DNA from: Amycolatopsis tolypomycina
Lineage (GTDB): Bacteria > Actinomycetota > Actinomycetes > Mycobacteriales > Pseudonocardiaceae
Reading direction: 5' to 3'
DNA: 64,000 bases
Assembly: GCF_900105945.1 (NCBI RefSeq)
Contig: NZ_FNSO01000003.1
Span: 186,001-250,000 of the forward strand
The notes beneath the pieces are model-generated. The model had not been told where the DNA came from and did no database searches. It saw nothing but the letters and a program-made list of their open reading frames with translations. The stretch's first letter is position 1. Every line of letters starts with the position of its first letter. Below are positions 49,433 through 58,430 of the stretch, piece after piece. The position numbers and the translations under genes are program-made.

Positions 49433-50992
49433 TCACGCTTCGCGGACCTGTTGCCAGATCAAGAAGTACGCCCGGTGGACGACGTGCGCGACGCGGCTCT
49501 GCGCCGGCGTCGCCCCGAACGACGCGAAGGACCGCCACCAGCCCGCGCGCTCGAGGGCGTGCGCGGCCAGCTCCGGCCGCGGCGCGCCGGGCTTGCCGAG
49601 CTGGGCGCCGATGTCGGCGTTGCTGCCGACCCGCAGCACCTCTTCGGAGAGGTCTTCGGGCATGTCGACCGCGCCGGACGCGACCAGCGTCAGCGCTTCG
49701 AGCAGCCTCAGCTGGTGGGCCTCGGGCTTGGCGAGGAGCACCTCGATGGCGTCGTGGACGCGCTGGCGCTCCGCCGGGTCGGCCGACGCGTGCGCGAGCG
49801 CGGTCACCGAGGCCAGTGCCGCGGCCGCCTTGATGCCGTCGGCGCGGGCGGCGAACACGATCGACAGCCGCTGCCGCACCGCTTCGAGCCCGGACGCGTC
49901 GAGCAGCGCCCGCCGCAGCGCGCCCGCGGTGATCTCCGGCTCCTTGCGGATGGCCTCGACGGCGTGCGAGATGCCGAACAGGTCGAGCTTCTCCAGCAGC
50001 CGCAGCCGGGTGCCCGCCGGGACGTCGCACTCCCAGCTGGTGAAGATGTCGGCCGAGATCAGCATGGTCTGCAGGACGTCGTCGTCGAGCTCGGCGAGCT
50101 GGCGCAGGGCCTCGGCGTCGGCGGAGGTGAACCCGCCGGACTCGGCGGACTCGGCGATCAGGCCGATCACCGGCAGCACGTCGGCGACGCGCGGCTTCAG
50201 CGTGCTCGCCTGTTTCTCGGCGAGCAGCGTCGCGGCCTTCCAGACGTCGCCGCCGGAGCCCTCGACCGACTCCGGCGCGATGGTGTCGGCCTTGTTGAGG
50301 ACGGCGATCGCGTTGACCGGGCCGGCCTCGCGGCTCGCCGTCGCCGCGGTGAAGGCGGCGAGGGCCTGCTGGTCGTCGGCGCGGACGCCCTGGGTGACGA
50401 CGTAGAGGACGGCTTCGGCGCCGGCGACGGCGTTGCGCGAGGTGTCGTCGAGCTCGTCCGAGCCCTCTTCGTCGTCTTCTTCCTTGCGGTGTTTCGCCGC
50501 GCCCAGCAGCTGCTCGGTGCGGGACACCGAAGCGGCGTCAAGCGAGCCGAGGCCCGGGGTGTCGATCACCGTCATGCCCTGGAGGACGGCGTTGGTCAGG
50601 TACGCCTCGATGTGCGACACCTGCTCGATGTCGACGCCCAGCTCGGCGGGGATCATGCCGTCGGCGGCGAAGGGGAGCACCTGCTTGCGGCCGTCCGTGA
50701 AGACGATCTCGACGCGGTCGACCGTGCCGTACTGGAACCGGGTCACCAGCCGGGTGCACTCGCCGATGTCGGTCGGCGCGACCCGGCGCCCGATCAGCGC
50801 GTTGACCAGCGTGGACTTGCCCGACTTGATCCGGCCGGCCACGGCGACCTGCAGGGGCGCGCCGAGCCGGCGCAGCACTTCGGCGAACCCGGCGGCGGTG
50901 CGCGCCGAGACCTGCGGCTGCAGGCGGTGACACAGGTTGGCCACCGACATCGACAGCGGGCCCGCGAGCCGGCCCTGCTCCGGTGACGTCAC
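49433..50992 (-). CDS. dynamin-like GTPase
   Basis: 519 residues. P-loop GRIKSGKST (53-61), G2 Thr in ECTRLVTRF, G3 VIDTPGLGSLD (about 142-152), G4 LNKAD (about 232). A long helical stalk follows, ending ...HVVHRAYFLIWQQVREA. It has no hydrophobic hairpin, unlike the first dynamin-like gene, so it may be the soluble partner. ATG start. Divergent from the histidine kinase gene. Confidence 0.85.
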   Translation of the reverse strand: MTSPEQGRLAGPLSMSVANLCHRLQPQVSARTAAGFAEVLRRLGAPLQVAVAGRIKSGKSTLVNALIGRRVAPTDIGECTRLVTRFQYGTVDRVEIVFTDGRKQVLPFAADGMIPAELGVDIEQVSHIEAYLTNAVLQGMTVIDTPGLGSLDAASVSRTEQLLGAAKHRKEEDDEEGSDELDDTSRNAVAGAEAVLYVVTQGVRADDQQALAAFTAATASREAGPVNAIAVLNKADTIAPESVEGSGGDVWKAATLLAEKQASTLKPRVADVLPVIGLIAESAESGGFTSADAEALRQLAELDDDVLQTMLISADIFTSWECDVPAGTRLRLLEKLDLFGISHAVEAIRKEPEITAGALRRALLDASGLEAVRQRLSIVFAARADGIKAAAALASVTALAHASADPAERQRVHDAIEVLLAKPEAHQLRLLEALTLVASGAVDMPEDLSEEVLRVGSNADIGAQLGKPGAPRPELAAHALERAGWWRSFASFGATPAQSRVAHVVHRAYFLIWQQVREA

Positions 50993-51116
50993 GGCCCCCA
51001 GTCCTCCCCGGTCTCACGGACAACCCCTGAATCGTGCCATGCGCCTCATCCCGTGGTCGCACCGAAGGTGGTACCGGCGACCGACGCGCGATCCCGAGCG
51101 CGCGACCTAGTGTTGT

Positions 51117-52313
51117 GTGGTGCGACGGCTGAGCCTCTGGATGCGTGCCCACCCCATGGCGGGCGACTCGGTGCTGGCCGTCCTGCTCGGCTTGTTCGAC
51201 CTGCTCCTGTTCGCCGCCGGCGGCCTGGACGAGGTCGTCGGCCTGCCGCCCTGGTACGTCACCGTGCCGGTGGAGCTCGCGATGGTCCTGCCGCTGGTGT
51301 TCCGGCGGAAGTCGCCGCTGTGGTCGGCCTACGTCGTGCTGGTGATCGGCGTCGTGCACGCAACGCTGGAGCTGGGCATCGCGAGCATCGCCGGCCTCGC
51401 GATGAGCATCTACTCGGTCGTCGTCTACGCCGGGCGGCGGCAGGGCCTGGTGTACGTCGGCGCGGTCGTGGCCGGGTCGGCCCTGATGCTGGCGCTGGGG
51501 CCGTCCGAAGAGCTCGTCATCTCGGCGCTGTTCCTCGCGTTCGGGATCGCCCTGTGCTGGACCCTCGGCGAGTTCGTCGGGGCCCGGCGCGCCTACGACG
51601 TGGAAGTGGAGGCCAGGTTGCACCTGCTCGAGACCGAACGGGACCAGGCCACCCGGATCGCGGTGGCCGAGGAGCGCGGGCGGATCGCGCGCGAGCTGCA
51701 CGACGTCGTCGCGCACGCGGTGAGCGTCATGGTCGTGCAGGCCGACGGCGCTTCGTACGCACTGGCGAGCAACCCCGAGCTCGCGCAGCGGGCCCTGCAG
51801 ACGATTTCCGAGACCGGCCGCGGCGCCCTCGGCGAGCTGCGGCGCCTGCTCGACGTGCTCCGCAGCGACGACGCCGACGGCGAGCCGCGGGTCCCGCAGC
51901 CGGACGCGCACGCGCTCGCCGAGCTGGCCGACCGGATGCGCACCGCCGGGGTGCCGGTGGACCTGGAGCTCGGCGAACTCGGCGACCTGCCGGCCGGCGT
52001 CTCGCTGGGCATCTACCGGATCGTGCAGGAATCGCTGACCAACACGCTCAAGCACGCCGGGCGCGGCGCGACGGCTTCGGTGCGGGTGCACCGCACCGGC
52101 GACCTGGTGGAGGTGCTGGTGTCCGACGACGGCGCCGGCCACATCCCCCAGCTGGTCCCGGCCGGCCGCCGCGACCCCCGCCTGCCGGGCGGCAACGGCC
52201 TGATCGGCATGCGCGAACGCGCGCACGTGTACGGCGGGACATTGGACGTGGGCCCGGCTCCGGGCGGAGGGTGGCAGGTCCGCGCGGCCCTGCCGGTTAG
52301 GTTGGACAAGTGA
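51117..52313 (+). CDS. sensor histidine kinase (HisKA_3/NarX-type)
   Basis: 398 residues. Four or five transmembrane helices (about 20-155), a signalling helix, then the dimerisation box GRIARELHDVVAHAVSVMVVQADG with phospho-acceptor His195, and the HATPase_c domain with the N box (LTNTLKHAG), G1 DDGAGH and G2 GNGLIGMRERA. Typical citrate/redox-unrelated actinomycete membrane kinase of NarL-type systems. GTG start; TAGTGT (51109-51114) sits about -10 from it, so it is likely leaderless. Overlaps its response regulator by 4 bases. Confidence 0.9.
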   Translation: MVRRLSLWMRAHPMAGDSVLAVLLGLFDLLLFAAGGLDEVVGLPPWYVTVPVELAMVLPLVFRRKSPLWSAYVVLVIGVVHATLELGIASIAGLAMSIYSVVVYAGRRQGLVYVGAVVAGSALMLALGPSEELVISALFLAFGIALCWTLGEFVGARRAYDVEVEARLHLLETERDQATRIAVAEERGRIARELHDVVAHAVSVMVVQADGASYALASNPELAQRALQTISETGRGALGELRRLLDVLRSDDADGEPRVPQPDAHALAELADRMRTAGVPVDLELGELGDLPAGVSLGIYRIVQESLTNTLKHAGRGATASVRVHRTGDLVEVLVSDDGAGHIPQLVPAGRRDPRLPGGNGLIGMRERAHVYGGTLDVGPAPGGGWQVRAALPVRLDK

Positions 52314-52966
52314 TCAAGGTGGTGGTCGTCGACGACCAGGAGCTGATGCGCGTCGGGTTCCGCATGGTGCTGGGCGCCCAGGCGGACATCGACGTGGTCG
52401 GCGAGGCGGGCGACGGCGCACAGGCGATCGAGCTGGCGTCACGGCTGCGGCCGGACGTGGTGCTGATGGACGTCCGGATGCCGGTGCTCGACGGCGTCGA
52501 GGCGACGAAGCGGATCGTCGCCGCCGGCACCGCCCGAGTGCTGGTGATGACGACGTTCGACCTCGACGAGTACGTGTACGCGGCCCTGCAGGGCGGGGCG
52601 AGCGGGTTCCTGCTCAAGGACACCCAGCCCGACCACCTGGTGTCGGCGTTGCGGGCGGTGGCTTCGGGCGACGCGGTGGTGTCGCCGTCGGTGACCCGCC
52701 GGCTGCTGGACCGGTTTGTGGGCACGGGCGGCGCTCCGATGCGGGACACGGGCGAGCTGGACGTGCTCACCGATCGCGAGCGCGAAGTGCTGGTGCTGAT
52801 CGCGAAGGGCATGTCGAACCTCGAGATCGCGGAGGCACTGTTCCTGTCGGAGGCAACGGTGAAGACGCACGTCGGGCGGATCTTGGCGAAGCTGGAGCTG
52901 CGGGACCGGGTGCAGGCCGTGGTGCTGGCCTACGAAACGGGTCTCGCACGCCCTGGCCTGGGCTGA
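52310..52966 (+). CDS. NarL/FixJ-type response regulator
   Basis: 218 residues. Receiver domain 1-120 with acidic pocket Asp8, Asp9, phospho-acceptor Asp54 (VLMDVRMP), Thr and Lys (LLKDT). C-terminal LuxR-type HTH at about 150-210 (LTDREREVLVLIAKGMSNLEIAEALFLSEATVKTHVGRILAKLEL). GTG overlaps the kinase stop by 4 bases. Its last 37 bases overlap the convergent DUF559-like gene, apparently caused by a palindromic insertion behind the stop. Confidence 0.92.
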   Translation: MIKVVVVDDQELMRVGFRMVLGAQADIDVVGEAGDGAQAIELASRLRPDVVLMDVRMPVLDGVEATKRIVAAGTARVLVMTTFDLDEYVYAALQGGASGFLLKDTQPDHLVSALRAVASGDAVVSPSVTRRLLDRFVGTGGAPMRDTGELDVLTDREREVLVLIAKGMSNLEIAEALFLSEATVKTHVGRILAKLELRDRVQAVVLAYETGLARPGLG

Positions 52967-53862
52967 CCTCGAGGGGCACTTTCACGTGAAAGTGCCCCAC
53001 GGACGGTCGCGACCACGGCCTTCGGTGCGCTGTACAGCTCAGCCTTGGTGACGATCACGAAGCGCCAGCCCAGCGCTTGAATCGCCGCTCGGCGCGCTTC
53101 GTCGTGCCGCGGCTGGTCACCCTCCCCGTGCCATTCGCCGTCGTACTCCACGGCGAGCTTCTGCTCCGGGAAGGCCAGGTCCAACCTGCCCGCGAACACG
53201 CCTTGCGCGTCGAAGACCTCAAGCTGGACGTCGGGCTCGAGGCCGGCGACGGCCAGCCAGACCCGCAGCTCGGACTCCGGAATGCTCTCCGAACGAGGAT
53301 CCGCAAGCCGGAAGGCCTTCTTCGCGCGGACGATCCCGCTGTCGCGCCGGCCCTTCAGGTACACCTCCAGCTCCGCTGCGTCGACCTCCCCTGCTCGGAG
53401 CAGTGCGTCGAGGTAGCCGACGACCCGCGGCAGGGAAATGTGCAGCCTGGTGTTGGTCAGGATGTCGAGGGCAAGGCGCGGCGAAGTGGCCAGCCGGATC
53501 TCGTGCCACGGCTCGCTGTCGATCGATCCCCGGCTCGTCCGCCGGACGTGCACGCCGTCCCGCAAGCCGAACAACGGGTTTCCCGGCAGGATGAGTTCGA
53601 CCGGGGCGTGCGAGCCGACCAGTTCCAGGCCGCGGACAGCGGCGGCCGAACACCCGGTGATCACCGCGTCCGATGGCGCGAGCAGAGCCGCGGCCCTGCA
53701 CCGGAGCACGTGCGTGACCGGGACCGTCGAGGCCACATAGACGTTGCGAAGGAGCCTGGTGAAGAGGGGAGACCGTAGCGTTTTCTTGGTCAACGCACCC
53801 TCGGCGATGGCATGGCTCCCGAGGAACGGTTCGGCGAAGTCTGCGGAGGCGGAGAACGACAC
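52930..53862 (-). CDS. DUF559-type endonuclease-like protein
   Basis: About 311 residues. N-terminal half resembles abortive-infection/HTH-AbiEi-like actinobacterial proteins (PFLGSHAIAEGALTKKTLRSPLFTRLLRNVYVAS... GCSAAAVRGLELVG); the C-terminal third is a Vsr/PD-(D/E)XK nuclease-like fold: LAVWLAVAGLEPDVQLEVFD... GRLDLAFPEQKLAVEYDGEWHGEGDQPRHDEARRAAIQALGWRFVIVTKAEL, with Asp, Glu, and Lys of the (D/E)xK pattern. The start is uncertain (GTG at 53862 or an upstream TTG/GTG). The last residues (ALSRESAP...) are encoded by palindrome copy 1, so the original C-terminus has been replaced. Confidence 0.7.
   Translation of the reverse strand: MSFSASADFAEPFLGSHAIAEGALTKKTLRSPLFTRLLRNVYVASTVPVTHVLRCRAAALLAPSDAVITGCSAAAVRGLELVGSHAPVELILPGNPLFGLRDGVHVRRTSRGSIDSEPWHEIRLATSPRLALDILTNTRLHISLPRVVGYLDALLRAGEVDAAELEVYLKGRRDSGIVRAKKAFRLADPRSESIPESELRVWLAVAGLEPDVQLEVFDAQGVFAGRLDLAFPEQKLAVEYDGEWHGEGDQPRHDEARRAAIQALGWRFVIVTKAELYSAPKAVVATVRGALSRESAPRGQPRPGRARPVS
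52973..52998. repeat. 26-bp perfect palindrome, copy 1
   Basis: Arm GGGGCACTTTCAC and its exact complement; centre CACGTG. It lies 6 bases after the response regulator stop and inside the reading frame of the convergent DUF559-like gene, where it is read as ALSRESAP. No T-run. Confidence 0.85.
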
Positions 53863-53952
53863 GACCCGAGCGTGCCGCACGCCCCGGCAGAACAAGCCGG
53901 TTCAAGATCAACTAACGCCCACTTGTCCACATCCCCCAGAAGTTGTCCCAAG

Positions 53953-53978
53953 GGGGCACTTTCACGTGAAAGTGCCCC
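53953..53978. repeat. 26-bp perfect palindrome, copy 2
   Basis: Identical arms to copy 1. It sits between the divergent-end regions of the DUF559-like gene start (53862) and the SDR gene stop (53988), so it is 10 bases downstream of the SDR stop on the minus strand. Confidence 0.85.
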
Positions 53979-53987
53979 ATTCTAGGG

Positions 53988-54899
53988 TCAGCGGAAGTTG
54001 TCCGGTGGGGTGGTTGCCTCGTCCTTGTCCGTGTGGCGGACCTCTGTGATCCAGCGGCCGAAGTCGGGGCGGTCGCCGTCGATGTCCGTGTAGTCGTACT
54101 CCTTCATCAGCGTCCAGGACGCCAGCGTCTGGCCGGCGAAGCGGGACACCGAGGGGTCCTGCGCCAGGGCCGCGACGCCGCGGGCCAGCAGGTATGGCGT
54201 CTCCGAAATCTTGAAGTCGACCGGGGCCAGCTTGCCCACCGCGTCGCGCCAGTTCTCTTCTGTCACCTCGAAGTGGTCGAGCATCGACTCCGAGCGGAGG
54301 AAGCCCGGGGTCACCGCGAGGCCGACGCAGTCGTACGCCTTCAGTTCCGCGCCCAGTGCGCGGCCGAGGGCGCGGATGCCGCACTTCGCCAGGTAGTACG
54401 GGAAGCCCGCGCCGACGTAGTCGTCGTTGTCGCCGTCGGTCACCTCCAGGACCAGGCCGCGGCGGGCGATCACCAGGGGGAGCAGCCGGTGCAGGGCGAT
54501 CAGGTGCGTGTCCAGCGCGTTGTGCGTCAGCTTGAGCGCGTCCTCCAGCGGCGTCTCCCAGTACGGCGCGTCGAAGTGGAAGTACATGTCGCCGCCCCAG
54601 ACGTCGTCGACCAGGATGTCGATTCCGTCCACTTCGGACTCGATCTGCGCTCGTAGCGCGTCCACATCGGACACCGACGTGAAGTCGCAGCGGACGACCA
54701 CCGCGCGGCCGCCCGCCGCCTCGACCAGCTCGCCCGTCTCCTCGATCGTTTCCGGGCGTTGCATCGGCGAGCGCGTCTCGCGCGTCGTGCGGCCGGTGAC
54801 GTACACCGTCGCGCCCGCTCGGCCCAGCTCCACCGCGATCGCCCGGCCGCAGCCCCGGGTCGCCCCCGTGACCACCGCCACCTTGCCTTCGAGACTCAT
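53988..54899 (-). CDS. SDR family oxidoreductase
   Basis: 303 residues. NAD(P) motif TGATRGCGRAIA (about 11-22), NAG-like motif replaced by DDVWGGD, catalytic-like Tyr in YYLAKCG (Tyr and Lys at YxxxK spacing). Long insertion around residues 185-250. Reaction unknown. Translationally coupled to the TetR gene by a 4-base overlap (ATG in the TetR stop). Ends with a short acidic tail. Confidence 0.85.
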   Translation of the reverse strand: MSLEGKVAVVTGATRGCGRAIAVELGRAGATVYVTGRTTRETRSPMQRPETIEETGELVEAAGGRAVVVRCDFTSVSDVDALRAQIESEVDGIDILVDDVWGGDMYFHFDAPYWETPLEDALKLTHNALDTHLIALHRLLPLVIARRGLVLEVTDGDNDDYVGAGFPYYLAKCGIRALGRALGAELKAYDCVGLAVTPGFLRSESMLDHFEVTEENWRDAVGKLAPVDFKISETPYLLARGVAALAQDPSVSRFAGQTLASWTLMKEYDYTDIDGDRPDFGRWITEVRHTDKDEATTPPDNFR

Positions 54900-55483
54900 G
54901 GTTCCTCCCGTCCGCGCCACGCGGCCAAGACCGCGTCGACGTCCTCTGCCAGCCGGTCGGCCAGCCGCCCGTGCGGCCGGATCGACCAGTCGATCGACAC
55001 CCCGTTGATCACGCCGAGCACCGCACGCGCGGCCCGCGGCACGCTCGGTGCGTGCGGCAACGACCCGGCCGCCGCCCGCACCAGCCGCCGCAGCTCCTCC
55101 TCGACCGCCGTGAAGTGCTCGCCCAGCAGCGACCGCAGCACCGGGTCGCCGATGTCCACGCCGAGCTGGCCCAGGTGGTTCGCCGCCTCTTCGGCGTCGC
55201 CGAGCACCGCGTAGACCGACACCGCCGCCGCGCGCAGGCCGTCGACCGGGTCGTCCGCCCGCGCGGCGCACTCCCGCATCTCCTCGACCGCCCGCCGCGT
55301 GGCCCGGCGGCTCATCGCCTGCAGCAGACCGCTCTTGGAGCCGAACCGCTGCGCGACCGTGCCGACCGAAACCCCGGCCTCCGCCGCCACCTGCGCCAGC
55401 GTGAAACCCGGGCCGCAGCGGCCGATCACGGTCTCCGCCGCACCCAGCAGCCGCTCGTCGGTGATGCTCCTCGGCCGGGCCAC
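54896..55483 (-). CDS. TetR family regulator
   Basis: 195 residues. HTH about 10-60 (RLLGAAETVIGRCGPGFTLAQVAAEAGVSVGTVAQRFGSKSGLL). GTG start, no ribosome site visible; it may be leaderless. The SDR gene is its likely target; an inverted repeat directly upstream (next entry) is a candidate operator. Confidence 0.87.
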   Translation of the reverse strand: MARPRSITDERLLGAAETVIGRCGPGFTLAQVAAEAGVSVGTVAQRFGSKSGLLQAMSRRATRRAVEEMRECAARADDPVDGLRAAAVSVYAVLGDAEEAANHLGQLGVDIGDPVLRSLLGEHFTAVEEELRRLVRAAAGSLPHAPSVPRAARAVLGVINGVSIDWSIRPHGRLADRLAEDVDAVLAAWRGREEP

Positions 55484-55491
55484 CCAATTAT

Positions 55492-55505
55492 TGAACCACA
55501 GTTCA
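55492..55505. promoter_or_regulatory. candidate operator of the TetR/SDR operon
   Basis: TGAAC-CACA-GTTCA, perfect 5-bp arms, 8 bases before the TetR GTG, flanked by AT-rich TTAAT and CAATAAT that could be the promoter core. Confidence 0.55.
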
Positions 55506-55680
55506 TTAACTACCGCGAATCAGGGTCGCCTCAGGGTCATCACGGATCGCGCATCGGCCGGAAAGCCAGCAAGGTACTACTCAGGTAGGGGGACCGGTTC
55601 GGCCTCCAGGGTGACGCGCGAACCACCCCCGACCCGCGACGATGAACGCGTCGTAAGCGAGGGGCGGAAGAGGAGCAGCC

Positions 55681-56619
55681 ATGATCGAGGCAACGGGCCT
55701 CACCAAACGGTACGGAAAGACGCTGGCGGTGAACAACCTGTCGTTCTCCGTGTCCGCGGGCCAGGTCACCGGCTTCCTCGGTCCGAACGGGGCGGGCAAG
55801 TCCACCACCATGCGGATGATCCTGGGCCTGGACAACCCGACGGGCGGCCAGGTCACCATCGGGGGCAAGAAGTACCACGACCTCAAGGAACCGCTGCGCA
55901 CCGTCGGCGCGCTGCTCGACGCGAAGTGGGTGCACCCCAACCGCTCGGCGCGCGCCCACCTGCTGTGGATGGCGAAGTCCAACCGCATCCCGGCGAGCCG
56001 CGTCGACGAGGTCCTCGAGACGGTCGGCCTGACCAGCGTCGCGAACAAGCGCGCCGGCGGGTTCTCGCTCGGCATGTCGCAGCGGCTCGGCATCGCGGCC
56101 GCCCTGCTCGGCGACCCCGAGGTGCTGCTGTTCGACGAACCGGTGAACGGCCTGGACCCCGAGGGCATCCTCTGGATCCGGAAGTTCATGCACCGGCTGG
56201 CCGACGAAGGCCGCACCGTTTTCGTGTCCAGCCACCTGCTTTCGGAGATGGCGCTGACCGCCAGCAACCTCGTGGTGATCGGCCGGGGACAGCTGATTTC
56301 GCAGTCGTCCACCGAAGACTTCGTCGCCCGCGCCGCCGAGAACACGGTCAAGGTGCGTTCTCCGCAGCTGGCCGAGCTCCGTGACGCCCTGCAGCGCGCC
56401 AGCGCCGGGGTCGTCGAGGACACGAACTCGCTCGTGGTGTCCGGGATGGACAGCGACAAGATCGGCGAGATCGCCGCCGCCAACCGGATCGTGCTGCACG
56501 AGCTGAGCCCGCAGACCGGCTCGCTCGAGCAGGCCTTCATGCAGATCACCGGCGACTCCGTCGAGTACCACACCGGCCTCGACGCCGAGGCGCAGCACGT
56601 GCTCGAGTCCGCCAAGTAA
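55681..56619 (+). CDS. ABC transporter ATP-binding protein (DrrA-like)
   Basis: 312 residues. Walker A GPNGAGKST, variant signature FSLGMSQRLGIA, Walker B VLLFDEPVNGLD, H-loop SSHLL. The C-terminal 80 residues form the DrrA/CcmA-type regulatory segment (SPQTGSLEQAFMQIT). ATG behind AGAGGAGCAGCC. Forms an exporter with the next gene. This pair is duplicated just downstream. Confidence 0.9.
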   Translation: MIEATGLTKRYGKTLAVNNLSFSVSAGQVTGFLGPNGAGKSTTMRMILGLDNPTGGQVTIGGKKYHDLKEPLRTVGALLDAKWVHPNRSARAHLLWMAKSNRIPASRVDEVLETVGLTSVANKRAGGFSLGMSQRLGIAAALLGDPEVLLFDEPVNGLDPEGILWIRKFMHRLADEGRTVFVSSHLLSEMALTASNLVVIGRGQLISQSSTEDFVARAAENTVKVRSPQLAELRDALQRASAGVVEDTNSLVVSGMDSDKIGEIAAANRIVLHELSPQTGSLEQAFMQITGDSVEYHTGLDAEAQHVLESAK

Positions 56620-56636
56620 CCGGGGAAACCAAGACC

Positions 56637-57389
56637 ATGAACCTGCTCGCCGTGGAACGCATCAAGCTGTTCTCGACCCGCTCGCCGTGGTGGTGCGCGC
56701 TCATCACCCTGGCACTGGCCATCGGCTTCGCCGCCATCTTCTCCGGCGCGTCGCCCGCCGACGAACCGGTCAGCGTGGCCGCCACCCAGTTCGGCGGCTC
56801 CCAGTTCGGCATCGCCGTCGTCATGGTGCTCGCCGCGCTCGCGGTGACCACCGAATACCGCTTCAACACCATCCGGACGACCTTCCAGGCGGTGCCGCAC
56901 CGCTCGCCGGCGCTGGTCGCCAAGGCGATCGTCGTCGCGCTGGTCGCGCTCGTCATCGGGGAGATCGCCGCGTTCGGCGCCCTCGGCCTCAGCATGCTGA
57001 TGCGGCCGAACGACGGCATCGGCCTGCACACCACGCAGGACTGGATGAACGTCGCCGGGCTCGGGCCGGTGTTCGCGGTCGCCGCCGTGCTCGCCGTCGC
57101 GCTCGGAATCCTCGTCCGGCACAGCGCCGGCGCCATCGCCCTGCTGCTCATCTACTACTTGGCCGTCGAAGAGCTGGTGCAGCTCATCCCGAAGATCGGG
57201 CACCACATCCACGAGTGGCTGCCGTTCAACGTGGCGAACAAGTTCCTGCGCGGCGCCGCCGCCGGGGGCGACGGCCCGCCGCCGTCGGACTCGCCGCTGA
57301 GCCCCGGCTGGGCGCTGGCGTACTTCGCCGGCATCGCGATCGTGTTCCTGCTCGTCGCGCTCGGGGTCGCGAAGAAGCGGGACGCCTGA
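56637..57389 (+). CDS. ABC transporter permease
   Basis: 250 residues, six transmembrane segments (MNLLAVERIKLFSTRSPWWCALITLALAIGFAAIF ...). ABC-2-type permease fold, partner of the preceding ATPase; 17 bp apart. Ends with VLVTARRDA-like KKRDA. Terminator-like hairpin follows. Confidence 0.88.
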   Translation: MNLLAVERIKLFSTRSPWWCALITLALAIGFAAIFSGASPADEPVSVAATQFGGSQFGIAVVMVLAALAVTTEYRFNTIRTTFQAVPHRSPALVAKAIVVALVALVIGEIAAFGALGLSMLMRPNDGIGLHTTQDWMNVAGLGPVFAVAAVLAVALGILVRHSAGAIALLLIYYLAVEELVQLIPKIGHHIHEWLPFNVANKFLRGAAAGGDGPPPSDSPLSPGWALAYFAGIAIVFLLVALGVAKKRDA

Positions 57390-57413
57390 GGGGAAACAGG
57401 GGAAAAGGGGAGA

Positions 57414-57460
57414 ACACCGGATCCGGGTCGCGCTGTCGGGGGGCGACCCGGATCCGGTGT
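57414..57460 (+). terminator. hairpin between the two ABC modules
   Basis: 18-bp perfect stem (ACACCGGATCCGGGTCGC with its complement) around a 12-nt loop, followed by TTTCG. Would stop readthrough from module 1 into module 2. Confidence 0.75.
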
Positions 57461-57497
57461 TTCGCAGTAGGCTCCCCATGGACGGACGGGGGGACCC

Positions 57498-58430
57498 ATG
57501 ATCGAAGCGACAGCACTGACCAAGCGGTACGGCGCCACCACCGCGGTCAACGAACTGACGTTCACCGCGCGGTCGGGGCGCGTCACCGGCTTCCTCGGTC
57601 CGAACGGCGCCGGCAAGTCCACGACCATGCGGCTGATCCTCGGCCTGGACACCCCGGACGCGGGCCACGTGCTCGTCGACGGCGTCCCGTACCGGGAGCT
57701 GAAGGATCCACTGAGGACGGTCGGCGCGATGCTGGACGCCACCTGGCGCCACCCCGGCCGCAGCGGGCGCGACCACCTGCGCTGGCTGGCCGCGACCAAC
57801 GGCATCCCGGACAAGCGCGTCGAAGAGGTGCTCGCGCTGGTCGGCCTGACGAGCGTCGGCAAGACGCGCGTCCTGCAGTACTCGCTCGGCATGCAGCAGC
57901 GGCTGGGGATCGCCGCCGCCATGCTCGGCGACCCGCGCGTGCTGCTGTTCGACGAGCCGGTGAACGGCCTCGACCCCGAGGGCATGGCCTGGATCCGGCA
58001 GCTGCTGCACCTGCTGGCCGACCAGGGCCGGACCGTGTTCGTGTCCAGCCACCTGCTGCCCGAGATGGCGCAGACCGCGCAGGACCTCGTCGTGATCGGC
58101 CGCGGCAGGCTGATCTACCAGGGCACGATGGACGACTTCATCGCGCAGACGAGCGAGCACGGCGTCCGCGTGCGCACCCCGCACGCCGACCAGCTGCGCG
58201 CGGCACTGGCCGGGCAGGCCGAGTTCACCGAAGCCGACGGCGCCTTCCTGGTGTCCGGCTTGGACAGTGACCGGATCGGGCAGCTCGCCTTCGACGCCGG
58301 CGCGACCCTGCACGAGCTGAGCCCGATCACCGGGTCGCTCGAGCAGGCCTACCTCGACCTCACCCGCGACGCCGTCGAGTTCGCGGTGCCGTCTGTGTCG
58401 CCTGCGTCGTCTTCGGAGGCCGCCCGATGA
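57498..58430 (+). CDS. ABC transporter ATP-binding protein, second module
   Basis: 310 residues, homologous to the ATPase at 55681 over its whole length (same IEATxLTKRYG start, GPNGAGKST, YSLGMQQRLGIAA, LFDEPVNGLDPEG, SSHLL, and the C-terminal SPITGSLEQAYLDLT). ATG behind GGGGGGACCC. Overlaps its permease by 4 bases (ATGA). Independent promoter likely after the terminator at 57414-57460. Confidence 0.9.
   Translation: MIEATALTKRYGATTAVNELTFTARSGRVTGFLGPNGAGKSTTMRLILGLDTPDAGHVLVDGVPYRELKDPLRTVGAMLDATWRHPGRSGRDHLRWLAATNGIPDKRVEEVLALVGLTSVGKTRVLQYSLGMQQRLGIAAAMLGDPRVLLFDEPVNGLDPEGMAWIRQLLHLLADQGRTVFVSSHLLPEMAQTAQDLVVIGRGRLIYQGTMDDFIAQTSEHGVRVRTPHADQLRAALAGQAEFTEADGAFLVSGLDSDRIGQLAFDAGATLHELSPITGSLEQAYLDLTRDAVEFAVPSVSPASSSEAAR

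Noticed and set aside
52973..53978. Palindromes as ordinary rho-independent terminators
   Set aside because: No T-run, no loop, identical sequence at unrelated genes and one copy inside a coding frame; a repeat family explains them better.
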